The notes below the pieces were generated by a model. The model saw nothing but the letters and a program-made list of their open reading frames with translations. It was not told the origin of the DNA and made no database searches. From contig JBJZOS010000001.1 in assembly GCA_046269235.1 (NCBI GenBank), positions 62,001 to 126,000 of the forward strand: 64,000 nt of DNA, in the 5' to 3' direction. Made by a program: the position numbers and the translations under genes. Position 1 is the first letter of the stretch. Each line of letters begins with the position of its first letter. Positions 18,121-27,531 of this stretch are shown piece by piece. This DNA comes from Soonwooa sp032078105. Lineage in GTDB: Bacteria > Bacteroidota > Bacteroidia > Flavobacteriales > Weeksellaceae.

Positions 18121-20061
18121 ATGAAATATTTACTGCTAATATTTGCGTTTTGTCTCTCAGTTTTTGGATTTTCCCAAGATGTTAATGAGGAACAAGCTAA
18201 TACAACTAGCGACTATTATAGTCAATCTGAAAGGATTCTTAATTATCATTCCGATATTAAAGTTGATGTAAGTGGTGACTTAGAAGTAACAGAAACGATA
18301 AAAGTCAACGCCTTAGGACAGGATATTCGTCACGGGATTTTTAGAACTTTTTTGACAGAACGACAACTCAATGGCAAAAATCAAAAAGTTAAATACAAGA
18401 TAATTTCTGTTACTCGCGACGGAAAGACTGAAAAGTACAACACAGAGAGAGGTTCGGGTTATTATAAAATATATATTGGTTCCAAAGAAACGGATTTACC
18501 AGCTGGTCAATACGTGTTTGCCATTACCTATAAAGTTGCGAAACAAATAGGATTCTTTTCTAATTTTGATGAATTGTATTGGAATGTCAACGGTCTAGAT
18601 TGGGATTTTCCTATTGATAAAATTTCTGCAAAAGTGACCTTGCCTAGCAATGTTAATATTGTGCAAAATGCTTGTTATACAGGAGTTGCAAGTAGTAAAG
18701 AACGTCATTGCTCTTCTAAAATAATTGATAGCCACACGATCGAATGGGACGCCGAAAATCTTAATGCTAAAGAGAATTTAACAATCTCGGTTGGCTTTAA
18801 TAAAGGTGTTTTAGTACCGCCTCCACCACCAAGTTTTCTTGAGAAAAACGGCGTTTTGCTATTCTTAGGATTATCGATGTTAGGCATAATCGGGTACGGT
18901 CTTAGTCTTTGGAAAAAATATGGTGTGGATCCTCCGAAACCTACTGTTTATCCTCAGTTTAATGTTCCAGAAGATATGTCACCAGCGACTTTAGGCTATA
19001 TTAAAAAAGAATCTTTCGATAATAATTTCTTGACCGCAACCTTGGTTAATCTTTCTATTAAAGGTTTTACTAAAATTGTTGAAACCGAATCTAAAGGCTT
19101 TTTAGGATTGTCTTCTTCTAAAAATTATACTATTCAGAAAGTTAAAGAAGCTGATCAGAGTTTAGCCAAAGAAGAAATAGGCGTTATGAACGACCTTTTC
19201 AAAAATAGAGATGAGGTGACTTTGGATGGTTCTTACGACTCTAAAATAGAAAGCGCTGTTGACAACTTCCAAAGTAACATCGAATACCAACACAAAAAGT
19301 TTTTAACAGAAGGGAATAATCAAAAGTATGTTTTGTATTTATTTCTTTTTGCGTCTGCGGTTTATTTTACGGGATTAATACTTGCAGGATTTATAAGTGA
19401 CGACTTTGCTTTTAGTATTATAGGTGTTTTCACTTATGCTATTTGTATTGTTGTTTATTTTGTGTTGACACGTTTTATTGGGAAAGTCAAAATCAATGGA
19501 TGCTTCAGTATTTTGGTATTGTTTTTTGCGTTGTCATTTATATTAGCATTCTTAACGATGGGCTTTTCGTCGGTGTTAGGAGCAGACTTTAGATACTGTT
19601 TCCAATTTGCAATAATGTCTTTGTTGTTGCTATTGGCTTTCCAGTATTTTATTAAACGACCGTCCGAAGAAAAGTTAAGACAACAATCCTTAATCGACGG
19701 TTTCAAAATGTACATGGGTGCGGCAGAAAATGAACAGATAAAATTCCATAATTCTCCACAAATGACCTCCGAAATTTTCGAAAAATATTTGCCTTACGCC
19801 ATGGTCTTGGGCGTTGACGATATTTGGGGCAAAAAATTTGAAACCGCACTATTAGCGATGGCTACAGGTTATACGGCATCTTGGTATGTTGGTGATTTTG
19901 TAGGCTTTAATAATTTCGGAAGCACGCTCAACTCTGGCTTGACAAATTCTATCAATTCTGGTTCTACCGCGCCATCTAACAGCAGTTCTGGCGGAAGTGG
20001 CTCTAGTGGCGGCGGATTTTCTGGTGGCGGCGGCGGTGGTGGCGGCGGCGGTGGCTGGTAA
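18121..20061 (+). CDS. DUF2207 domain membrane protein with Gly-rich C-terminus
   Basis: This is a 646-residue protein. A signal peptide (residues 1-19) is followed by an extracytoplasmic DUF2207 beta domain (about 35-240, containing VTETIKVNALGQDIRHGIFR and FDELYWNVNGLDWDFPI). A Pro run and a membrane helix follow near 245-265 (LLFLGLSMLGIIGYG). The second half is a soluble segment with two more pairs of membrane helices (about 400-450 and 465-515). The C-terminus is a Ser/Gly tail of about 30 residues ending in GGGGW. This tail is shared with its neighbour and with YgcG/TPM proteins. The partner is LemA, just upstream. Function is unknown, but the lemA linkage is widely conserved. Confidence 0.9.
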   Translation: MKYLLLIFAFCLSVFGFSQDVNEEQANTTSDYYSQSERILNYHSDIKVDVSGDLEVTETIKVNALGQDIRHGIFRTFLTERQLNGKNQKVKYKIISVTRDGKTEKYNTERGSGYYKIYIGSKETDLPAGQYVFAITYKVAKQIGFFSNFDELYWNVNGLDWDFPIDKISAKVTLPSNVNIVQNACYTGVASSKERHCSSKIIDSHTIEWDAENLNAKENLTISVGFNKGVLVPPPPPSFLEKNGVLLFLGLSMLGIIGYGLSLWKKYGVDPPKPTVYPQFNVPEDMSPATLGYIKKESFDNNFLTATLVNLSIKGFTKIVETESKGFLGLSSSKNYTIQKVKEADQSLAKEEIGVMNDLFKNRDEVTLDGSYDSKIESAVDNFQSNIEYQHKKFLTEGNNQKYVLYLFLFASAVYFTGLILAGFISDDFAFSIIGVFTYAICIVVYFVLTRFIGKVKINGCFSILVLFFALSFILAFLTMGFSSVLGADFRYCFQFAIMSLLLLLAFQYFIKRPSEEKLRQQSLIDGFKMYMGAAENEQIKFHNSPQMTSEIFEKYLPYAMVLGVDDIWGKKFETALLAMATGYTASWYVGDFVGFNNFGSTLNSGLTNSINSGSTAPSNSSSGGSGSSGGGFSGGGGGGGGGGGW

Positions 20062-20073
20062 GATACAATCGTC

Positions 20074-22112
20074 ATGAAGCATTTATTTTTAATATTTTTA
20101 TTAGCGCTTAATTCAGTTGTTTTTTCGCAAGAAAGGACTACAATTATATCGTTAGAAGATATCGATTCTGAAGATTATCAAGATAGTCTTCAGAATTCTA
20201 ATGTTCAGAAAGAGCGGATTATTGATTTCCATTCGGATATTGTTATTTCTAAAAAATCGGTCGTTAGAGTTACAGAAACTATTAAAGTCTATGCTGATGG
20301 TTACGAGATCAAACGTGGACTTTTTCGTGCGCTACCAATGATTAGAAATATTAATGGAAATCGCGAAGACGTCGATTACAACATTATTTCTATTAAAAAA
20401 AATGGATCCAAAGAACCTTATCATATCGAAAGGCTTAACGACGTTTTTAACATCTATATCGGTTCAAAAGATTATTTATTAAGTTCAGGAAATTACACCT
20501 ACGAAATAACTTACGAAACAACAGATCAGATTGGATCTTTTAAAACCTATGATGAGTTCTATTGGAATGTCAACGGTACGGACTGGAGTTTCCCGATTGA
20601 GCATATTAGCGCAAAAGTGACTCTGCCAGCTGGGGCAGATATTATACAGAATTCTTGCTATACAGGACTACACGGAAGTCAGCAGAAAAATTGCACGTCA
20701 AAAGGCTTGGCCTAAACGAAATATTTTTTGAAGCTTCTAATCTTAAACCTAAAGAAAATCTAACTGTTGCAGTTGGTTTCAAACCAAATATTCTGGAAGC
20801 GCCATCAGCTTTTTCTAAACTTTTTACAAAAAATAAAGATAGAATTCCTTTGATTTTGGTGGCTTGTTTTTTAGTGTTTTACTTTGTTAAAACTTGGTGT
20901 AGACATGGCCGTGTTACCAATAAACCTATTGTTATTCCTCAGTTTGATGCACCTTACAATATGTCTCCTGCTGCAATTGGTTATATCGAAAAAGGCGAGT
21001 ATGAGGCTTCTCATCTTGCGGCCAATCTTGTCGATATGGCAGTTAAAAAAGTGATTTCTTTACAGGAAGATACAGCGCATCAGCAGACTTTTAACACATT
21101 TCGAGTTTATGATATTAAAAAATTGACGGATAATACAGAGGCTTTATTAGATGATGAAAAGCTAATTTTTAAGGATATTTTCGGAGAGAAAACTTCCAAG
21201 CTTAAAATCGACGGAACCTATGATACTCGCTTAAAAAATGCTAGTGCAAATATTCATAAGTTGCTTCGCAAAAATCTCGAAAAATTTACGGTAGATATTA
21301 CGAATTTGCGTTTTGTTTATAATGCGTTGATGATGATTGTTGGGACTTTTCTTTTGGGACTATTGTATGCATCTTTGGCAGACAGCAACAATTTCGAAAT
21401 GTTTGGTATCGGCGCTATGTTTGTCTTCTTCGATGGACTTATTATTTTATTAGTTTTATCGCTGTGGAAGGAGTTTTATAAAACTTTGATCGTCTTCGTC
21501 TTGCTCGTTTTTCTGATTCTTTTTTGTGCGCCATTATTTCTTTTTGCGTTTCGAGGTTCAGAAGATATGACAAGATTGGGGTCAGATTGTTTTAAATTTT
21601 TAATTTTTGGAGGGATTAGTTTACTTATTTTTAAATACTTTATTAAACGACCTTCTGACGAAAAAGTACAAATGAAATCCCAAATCGAAGGTTTCAAAAT
21701 GTATCTCGGTACAGCGGAAGAAGCGCAACTCAAGTTTCATAATCCGCCAGAAATGACAACCGATGTATACGAAAAATTCCTGCCTTACGCCATTGTGTTG
21801 AATGTTCAAGATATCTGGGGACAGCGTTTCCGAAAGTCATTAAAATCATCTTTGGTTAACACCACCGAGTTTTCAGAATTTGCTTTTGATTCTACCTTTG
21901 CTTCGGCATTTTCGATGTCGGTGTTAGAGTCCAGTAATCCTCCCGCACCAGCAAGTTTTACGTCTTCCTCATCAGATTCCTCTTCTTATTCGTCCTCATC
22001 CTCTAGATCTTCATCGTCGAGTTCTTATTCGGGCGGTTCTAGTTCTAGTGGTTCTAGCGGTGGTGGATCATCTGGTGGCGGTGGCGGTGGCGGTGGTGGC
22101 GGGGGTTGGTAA
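20074..22112 (+). pseudogene. Second DUF2207 membrane protein, interrupted by one frameshift
   Basis: This is a paralogue of the preceding gene: signal peptide, DUF2207 domain (VTETIKVYADGYEIKRGLFR, FDEFYWNVNGTDWSFPIEH-type motifs), membrane helices, and a Ser-rich then Gly-rich tail ending in GGGGW. The first frame runs from 20074 and stops at 20715 (CTSKGLA). The homologous continuation (RLGLNEIFFEASNLKPKENL) is one frame lower from about 20700, at an AAAAGG run. The total would be about 679 residues. This single lesion is the only damage visible. It may be a recent mutation or a sequencing error, and the site does not fit a classical slippery heptamer. The gene starts 12 bases after the first copy, in the same operon. 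Confidence 0.8.
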
Positions 22113-22169
22113 GTCTTGTCATTTGTTAAAACAGATTTGATGCATTTCAAATGATGTTTAGTTCAAGGT

Positions 22170-22730
22170 TTATTTCCAGAAAATAGTGCACCAATCGACA
22201 AAAGCGGTCATAAATTTTTTAAGATAGTCTGTCGTACGTTCGTCCAGTTTTCCATTTTCATCAAAAGCTTTATCGATCTGGCTTAAATATATTTCGGGCT
22301 GTTGCATCGTGTAGATATTGACCGATGTCAAAGTCTGACGTAGGTGGTGGTTAGCCCCAAAGCCACCCAACATGCCTGGAGAATTGCTGATAACCGCACC
22401 TGGCTTTTTGTCCCAAACCCCTTGCCCTCCTGGTCGAGAAGCTACATCGATGGCATTTTTAAGAACTGCTGGTACGCCACGATTGTATTCTGGCGTTACA
22501 AAAATACAAGCATCCAGTTGTTTTACAAGGTCACGAAATTCTTTATAATTTTCTGGAACTTCATCGTGGTCGTCAAAATCCTGATTGTACAAAGCTAATT
22601 GCCCGATTGGGACGATTTCTAAAATCAAATTTTCTGGAGATAAAGCAATTAGTTGCTCCGCAATTTTTTTCGAAAAAGCCTCTTTTCTAAGACTTCCTAC
22701 AAAAAGACCAATATGTTTTTTGTCCATCAT
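22170..22730 (-). CDS. NADPH-dependent FMN reductase family protein
   Basis: This 186-residue flavodoxin-fold protein uses the ATG at 22730 (MMDKKHIGLFVGSLRK). FMN-phosphate loop GSLRKEAFS, FVTPEYNRGVPAVLKNAIDVAS and GGFGANHHLRQTL match the chromate reductase/YieF/azoreductase-like family. These are cytosolic NAD(P)H:quinone or nitro reductases. The exact substrate cannot be told. An in-frame upstream extension to 22871 is AT-rich and unlike the family, so I reject it. It is separated from murA by a hairpin terminator. Confidence 0.9.
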   Translation of the reverse strand: MMDKKHIGLFVGSLRKEAFSKKIAEQLIALSPENLILEIVPIGQLALYNQDFDDHDEVPENYKEFRDLVKQLDACIFVTPEYNRGVPAVLKNAIDVASRPGGQGVWDKKPGAVISNSPGMLGGFGANHHLRQTLTSVNIYTMQQPEIYLSQIDKAFDENGKLDERTTDYLKKFMTAFVDWCTIFWK

Positions 22731-22867
22731 TTTATTATTTATTGATTTATAATTAACTTTTACTCGACAAGATTTTCTTCTAAAATCACTCTCACGGTCA
22801 TTAGCTTTCTTATCCCGAAATCTCGTTAAAATTAATGAATTTTTCGAGAACATATTTATTTTAAAAG

Positions 22868-22899
22868 ACAAAAGACATCCTTTTCAGAATGTCTTTTGT
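22868..22899. terminator. Hairpin terminator between murA and the FMN reductase gene
   Basis: Perfect 11-bp arms ACAAAAGACAT (22868-22878) and ATGTCTTTTGT (22889-22899) enclose a 10-base loop 13 bases past the murA stop. On the minus strand a U-rich run follows. Confidence 0.75.
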
Positions 22900-22912
22900 T
22901 TATTTTTCAGAA

Positions 22913-24220
22913 TTAGATTCTCTTAATATCTGCGCCAAGTGCTTTCAGACGACCATCGATGTTTTCGTACCCACGGTCGATTTGCTCGATGTTATAGATG
23001 GTTGATTGGCCTTCCGCCGAAAGCGCTGCAATTAGCAAAGCATTTCCTGCACGAATATCTGGCGACACCATCGTTGTTGCACGCAAAGGCGTTTCGTGAT
23101 TTAATCCAACAACTGTGGCTCTGTGTGGATCACAAAGGATAATCTGTGCTCCCATATCAATCAATTTATCAACGAAGAATAATCTTGATTCAAACATTTT
23201 TTGGTGTACCAAGACAGTACCTTTCGCTTGCGTTGCGACTACCAAAATAATCGACAACAAATCTGGCGTAAATCCTGGCCAAGGCGCATCCGAAATATTT
23301 AAAATCGACCCATCGATAAATTTCTGAATTTTATAATGTTCTTGCGCTGGGATCATAATATCGTCACCGCTTTTCTCTAACTGAATTCCGAGTTTTCGGA
23401 ATGTATCAGGAATAATTCCTAGCTGATTCCAGTTAACATTTTTAATGGTAATTTCTGACTTAGTCATTGCTGCAAGACCAATCCAAGAACCGATTTCTAC
23501 CATATCAGGAAGCATGCTATGCTCTGTTCCGCGTAGTGAAGTTACACCCTCAATCGTTAAAAGATTAGAACCAACACCCGAAATATTTGCGCCCATACGA
23601 ATCAGCATTTTACAAAGTTGTTGTAGATAAGGCTCGCATGCAGCGTTGTAGATTCTTGTTTTTCCTTTTGCTAAAACGGCTGCCATAATAATATTGGCAG
23701 TTCCTGTAACCGAAGCTTCTTCTAGAAGGATAAATTTACCGTGTAATTCTTTCGCTTTTAAAGAATAATATTGTTCTTCTTCATCGTAAGAAAATTCAGC
23801 ACCCAATTCAACAAAACCTTGGAAGTGCGTATCGAGACGACGTCTTCCGATTTTGTCACCGCCAGGCGTGGGCATATAAGCTTCGCCATAACGCGCCAGC
23901 ATTGGACCTAACAACATAACAGAACCACGAAGTTTTGCACCATCTTTTTTAAACTCAGGAGATTTTATATAATCAAAATTAACAGCGTCCGCTTTGAAGG
24001 TATAATCGCCGCGACCATTTTCTGTGATTTTCACATTGAAGTCACCCAGAATCTCAATCAAACGATTAACGTCGTGGATGTCAGGGATGTTTTTGATTCT
24101 GATCTCCTCATCTGTTAACAATACAGCACACAAAATCTGAAGCGCTTCATTTTTAGCACCTTGCGGTGTAATGTCGCCATATAGTTGTTTTCCTCCTCGT
24201 ATTTCAAAAGCTCCGTTCAT
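22913..24220 (-). CDS. murA: UDP-N-acetylglucosamine 1-carboxyvinyltransferase (Asp-type active site)
   Basis: MurA transfers enolpyruvate from PEP to UDP-GlcNAc, the first committed step of peptidoglycan synthesis. The protein is 435 residues, the standard length. N-terminal GGKQLYGDITPQGAKNEALQ carries the substrate-binding Lys-Asn pair, and DIRAGNALLIAALSAEG lies near the C-terminus. The active-site loop reads PTPGGDKIGRRRLDTH: Asp sits at the position of Cys115 of E. coli MurA. Such Asp-type enzymes are known to be insensitive to fosfomycin. The start overlaps the stop of the DUF4290 gene (TAATG), so the two are coupled. Confidence 0.96.
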   Translation of the reverse strand: MNGAFEIRGGKQLYGDITPQGAKNEALQILCAVLLTDEEIRIKNIPDIHDVNRLIEILGDFNVKITENGRGDYTFKADAVNFDYIKSPEFKKDGAKLRGSVMLLGPMLARYGEAYMPTPGGDKIGRRRLDTHFQGFVELGAEFSYDEEEQYYSLKAKELHGKFILLEEASVTGTANIIMAAVLAKGKTRIYNAACEPYLQQLCKMLIRMGANISGVGSNLLTIEGVTSLRGTEHSMLPDMVEIGSWIGLAAMTKSEITIKNVNWNQLGIIPDTFRKLGIQLEKSGDDIMIPAQEHYKIQKFIDGSILNISDAPWPGFTPDLLSIILVVATQAKGTVLVHQKMFESRLFFVDKLIDMGAQIILCDPHRATVVGLNHETPLRATTMVSPDIRAGNALLIAALSAEGQSTIYNIEQIDRGYENIDGRLKALGADIKRI

Positions 24221-24882
24221 TATTTTCTGTTGTTTTTCTGATTGTTTTGATTATTCTGATGATGTCTTTTTTTTGCGTTATTATTAGTGTTTTGGTTTCT
24301 GTTATTCTTGTTGTTATTATTACGATTGTTGTTGTAATATATTTTACTCTTATCTAAAGAGTCTATACCTGTCAAATCGAGTCTATTTTGAGATAAATCC
24401 TTTAGATGACGGATAATAACATCGTCCTGTACATGTTCTTTATTATACACATTGTAAGACTTTTTCATGTTGTTTGCGATCACTTGTATCAATGCATCTT
24501 TTTCGTCACCAGCTTCTAAAACAATAGCGCGTTCGATAAGTTGCAAAATACTTTTACCATAGAATTTGTACTCATTATCATAAGACGGATACGGCATTTT
24601 TCTAGGTTTGGTCGTTAATTCTTCCGGTGTCAAAATCGGATATGGCGAATCTACATCGAGATCATGATTGGCTAAAATAAATAGATGATCCCAAAGTTTG
24701 TGTTTATAATTTTCTTCGTCACGCAGATGCGGGTTGCGTTGTCCCATAAATTCTATAATGGATCTTGCGGCATCATTTCGCTCTTCTTTGGTTGGTAGTG
24801 TCCTACAGATTTCTACCATCTCTTGGATCATTCTGCCATATTCTGGCATTTGAAGCGCACTTCTTTCGGTGTTGTATTCCAT
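24220..24882 (-). CDS. DUF4290 domain protein
   Basis: The ATG at 24882 gives 220 residues (MEYNTERSALQMPEYGRMIQ). The N-terminal 170 residues are the DUF4290 helical domain (RTLPTKEERNDAARSIIEFM, then HKLWDHLFILANHDLDVDSP, then KFYGKSILQLIERAIVLEAG). The last 45 residues are an Asn/Lys/His/Gln-rich low-complexity tail, probably disordered and possibly nucleic-acid binding. DUF4290 is a Bacteroidota-restricted family of unknown function. Its coupling to murA by a TAATG overlap suggests a link to cell-wall synthesis. A longer start at 24924 adds a hydrophobic stretch not typical of the family. Confidence 0.86.
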   Translation of the reverse strand: MEYNTERSALQMPEYGRMIQEMVEICRTLPTKEERNDAARSIIEFMGQRNPHLRDEENYKHKLWDHLFILANHDLDVDSPYPILTPEELTTKPRKMPYPSYDNEYKFYGKSILQLIERAIVLEAGDEKDALIQVIANNMKKSYNVYNKEHVQDDVIIRHLKDLSQNRLDLTGIDSLDKSKIYYNNNRNNNNKNNRNQNTNNNAKKRHHQNNQNNQKNNRK

Positions 24883-24963
24883 AACTGCAAATATAGGAAA
24901 TAATAGAAATTTTTGATAGTTCAAAATTCTATCAAGATGTTAAATTATCGCTCGTTTTTTTAA

Positions 24964-25392
24964 CTAAAATTCGTCGGGGATCAATTTTTTTCGATCTTTT
25001 TCTGACGGAATTCTGCAATGTTGAGACATTATATTTTTGCGACGTTTTGCAACTTGGTCGTATAAGAAATCTCTAATAAAGTAAGGGAGCAGTTTTCCAA
25101 GGATGGCGGTGTGGTAGATGCCACCTATTGTTCTTGCAATTTTTATAGCAGCATCAGACTTTTTAAGATAAAATGAATTCGGTTTCCACAGGTAAATACT
25201 GTCATAATCTTGGCGTGGCAGTTGTCTTTCTTTTAAAAATTTTTGTCCAAAATTAGATTGTAAAGCTGCAAACAGAAACTGATCTTTCTTATCTCTATCC
25301 AAAATCCATTGCACCCAGAAGTTGCAAAATCCACAATCACCATCATAAAAAACAATGTATTTATCGCGGAAATTGTTTGGTAAATTTTCCAT
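24964..25392 (-). CDS. Thiol-disulfide oxidoreductase of the DCC family (DUF393)
   Basis: This 142-residue soluble protein shows the family-defining motif FYDGDCGFCNFWVQWIL near residues 15-31, with the redox pair CGFC, and later IKIARTIGGIYHTAILGKLLP and DFLYDQVAKRR. DCC proteins are thioredoxin-like and their substrates are unknown. Its start overlaps the stop of the upstream haem-binding protein gene (TAATG), so the two products are probably made in step. A reductant role for the neighbouring c-type cytochrome is possible but inferred. Confidence 0.88.
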   Translation of the reverse strand: MENLPNNFRDKYIVFYDGDCGFCNFWVQWILDRDKKDQFLFAALQSNFGQKFLKERQLPRQDYDSIYLWKPNSFYLKKSDAAIKIARTIGGIYHTAILGKLLPYFIRDFLYDQVAKRRKNIMSQHCRIPSEKDRKKLIPDEF

Positions 25393-25853
25393 TAAAAAAT
25401 ATTAGCTTCTTCTGTATCTTGTTTAACTTGTCGGAAATACTCGATTAGCAATTTCTTAGTTTCTGGCGTTAGTTTCGCTTCCGGATGGCCAAGAAGATAA
25501 GATTCTAAAGGCATTTCGTTTTTCTCCAACATTTCTATTGATTCTTCCAATTTGTGAGCTTGGCGTTTTGCTTCGTAAGTGGCCCATGTTGAGAAGTTTA
25601 ATTTAACCCTACCTTCGTCAATATGATTTTTCAAAAACCAAGATGCTGGCGCAATGTCAGCATACCACGGGTATTTTGTCTCGTTAGAATGACAATCATA
25701 ACAAGATGTTTTCAAGATTTTAGCAACTGTTATGGGCGGTTTTTTCGTGTTTACAAAATCCATTTGTGGATTGATCTCAGGATTAATTTTATCAATTGGA
25801 AAAAATTGAATCATGATAAAAGCGACCAAAAGTACCGTAATTACTTTTTTCAT
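25392..25853 (-). CDS. Membrane-anchored haem-binding domain protein (c-type, CxxCH)
   Basis: This 153-residue protein has an N-terminal anchor (MKKVITVLLVAFIMIQFFPI) and one heme c motif in LKTSCYDCHSNETKYPWYADIAP at about residue 50. The distal His or Met ligand is not clear. This is the haem-binding (Haem_bd) family found in Bacteroidota. The protein is expected to face the periplasm. Its stop overlaps the start of the DCC-family gene. Intergenic sequence upstream (25854-26137) separates it from the divergent der gene. Confidence 0.88.
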   Translation of the reverse strand: MKKVITVLLVAFIMIQFFPIDKINPEINPQMDFVNTKKPPITVAKILKTSCYDCHSNETKYPWYADIAPASWFLKNHIDEGRVKLNFSTWATYEAKRQAHKLEESIEMLEKNEMPLESYLLGHPEAKLTPETKKLLIEYFRQVKQDTEEANIF

Positions 25854-26035
25854 TTCCGAAAGCTTTTTTAAAAAGTGAATTTACGAAAATTTCAGCTAAT
25901 GGTTTTATTTCTTTTTTATTAATCATTTTCAAAATTTATTTTAGATTAAGGTTAAAATAAATGCTTGCAACATTCATATTTTACCACTTAATTGATAATT
26001 AATATTTAACGCAAAATATTTTATTTGAAAAAGTT

Positions 26036-26043
26036 TATCTTTG
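26036..26043 (+). promoter_or_regulatory. -7 promoter element (TATCTTTG) upstream of der
   Basis: TATCTTTG is a perfect TAnnTTTG -7 box, 95 bases before the der ATG, which implies a leader of about 90 bases. Its exact -33 partner is unclear. Confidence 0.55.
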
Positions 26044-26137
26044 CAAAAAAAAATTGGGCTCCGAAAGTCGGAGAGACTCATTAATAATCAGGTCCTAATG
26101 CAAATACTAAAAGCTAAGGATTATTAAACATTTTTTT

Positions 26138-27448
26138 ATGTCAAATATTGTTGCCATCGTTGGCCGCCCTAATGTTGGGAAATCTACGTTATTTAACCGT
26201 TTATTAGAAAGAAGAGAAGCTATTGTTGACTCTACTGCTGGTGTTACCAGAGACCGTCATTACGGGAAGTCTGATTGGAATGGTGTAGAATTTACGGTTA
26301 TCGATACAGGAGGTTATGACGTTAATAATGATGATATCTTTCAAGAAGAAATTTCGAAACAGGTACAATTAGCGATTGACGAAGCAACGTCTGTCGTATT
26401 TATGCTAAATGTTGAGGAAGGGCTTACTGAAACTGATCAAGAGATTTACGAAATGCTTCGTAGAGCTAACAAACCAGTCTATATCGTTATTAACAAGGTG
26501 GATTCTTCAAAAGAAGAATTAGCTGCAACAGAATTCTATCAACTAGGAATCGATAAATATTATACATTATCTTCTGCAACTGGTTCGGGTACGGGAGAAT
26601 TACTAGATGACGTTGTGAAGGATTTTCCTACGACAGAGTACAATGATCCTTTCGAAGGACTTCCAAAAATTACGATTGTTGGTCGTCCTAATGTTGGTAA
26701 ATCGACATTGACAAATGCTTTACTAGACAACGAAAGAAATATCGTAACCAATATTGCTGGTACGACGCGAGATTCTGTACAAAGTTTATATAAAAAATTT
26801 GGTCACGAGTTTGTGTTGGTGGACACGGCTGGTATGCGTAAGAAGAATAAAGTTTCTGAAGATTTAGAATTTTATTCGGTGATGCGTTCTGTGCGTGCTA
26901 TCGAAAACTCGGACGTTGTCATTATTATGGTGGACGCAACTTTAGGTTGGGAAGCGCAGGATATGAGCATTTTCGGAATTGCGCAAAGAAACCGTAAAGG
27001 TATCGTAATCGTTATCAACAAATGGGATTTGGTAGAGGATAAAAAAACAAACACCATGCGCGATCTCGAAGCGGCAATTCGTCACAAGATTGGTCAATTT
27101 AGCGATGTTCCAATTTTGTTTACATCAGCTTTAACCAAGCAACGTATCCTAAAAGCGGTCGATACAGCGATGGAAGTTTATGAAAATCGTAAACAAAAAA
27201 TCAAAACGTCTAAGCTTAACGAAGTGATGTTGCCGATTTTTGAAAACACACCACCACCAGCTATCAAAGGAAAGTATGTGAAAATCAAATATTGTGTGCA
27301 ATTGCCAACACCATCGCCACAGTTTGTGTTTTTCTGTAATCTTCCGCAATATGTTAAAGAACCTTACAAAAGGTTTACAGAAAACCAATTGCGTAAAGAA
27401 TTTGGATTTTCGGGTGTTCCGATTGAAGTTTATTTCAGACAAAAATAA
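26138..27448 (+). CDS. der: Ribosome biogenesis GTPase Der (EngA)
   Basis: Der is an essential cytosolic GTPase for 50S subunit maturation. The 436-residue protein has two tandem G domains, each with GRPNVGKSTL (near residues 8 and 184), DTGGYD and DTAGMR G3 motifs, and NKVD and NKWD G4 motifs. The C-terminal KH-like domain (about 350-436, VKIKYCVQLPTPSPQFVFF) completes it. The length is normal. It has its own promoter and terminator and is followed by upp. Confidence 0.97.
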   Translation: MSNIVAIVGRPNVGKSTLFNRLLERREAIVDSTAGVTRDRHYGKSDWNGVEFTVIDTGGYDVNNDDIFQEEISKQVQLAIDEATSVVFMLNVEEGLTETDQEIYEMLRRANKPVYIVINKVDSSKEELAATEFYQLGIDKYYTLSSATGSGTGELLDDVVKDFPTTEYNDPFEGLPKITIVGRPNVGKSTLTNALLDNERNIVTNIAGTTRDSVQSLYKKFGHEFVLVDTAGMRKKNKVSEDLEFYSVMRSVRAIENSDVVIIMVDATLGWEAQDMSIFGIAQRNRKGIVIVINKWDLVEDKKTNTMRDLEAAIRHKIGQFSDVPILFTSALTKQRILKAVDTAMEVYENRKQKIKTSKLNEVMLPIFENTPPPAIKGKYVKIKYCVQLPTPSPQFVFFCNLPQYVKEPYKRFTENQLRKEFGFSGVPIEVYFRQK

Positions 27449-27454
27449 AATATC

Positions 27455-27482
27455 AGCCTTTCGATTTTTCGGAAGGCTTTTT
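27455..27482 (+). terminator. Rho-independent terminator after der
   Basis: Arms AGCCTTTCG (27455-27463) and CGGAAGGCT (27470-27478), with one G-T wobble, enclose a 6-base loop and are followed by TTTT. It lies 6 bases after the der stop. Confidence 0.85.
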
Positions 27483-27531
27483 ATTCCTTAACTTTATAGC
27501 TAATTTATATTTATAAAAAGAATTACTCTTT

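Noticed and set aside
19852..20082. Minus-strand ORFs encoding Pro- or Ala-rich peptides opposite the Gly-rich tail of the DUF2207 gene
   Set aside because: They are antisense shadows of the GGN-repeat that encodes the poly-Gly tail; no start signal or family similarity.
20690..20716. Programmed -1 frameshift in the second DUF2207 gene
   Set aside because: The site (TCA AAA GGC) does not fit an X-XXY-YYZ heptamer and no stimulatory structure was seen; a mutation or sequencing error is simpler.
21960..22105. Tandem Ser- and Gly-codon repeats as a CRISPR or satellite array
   Set aside because: They are in-frame low-complexity codons of the protein tail with no regular spacer structure.
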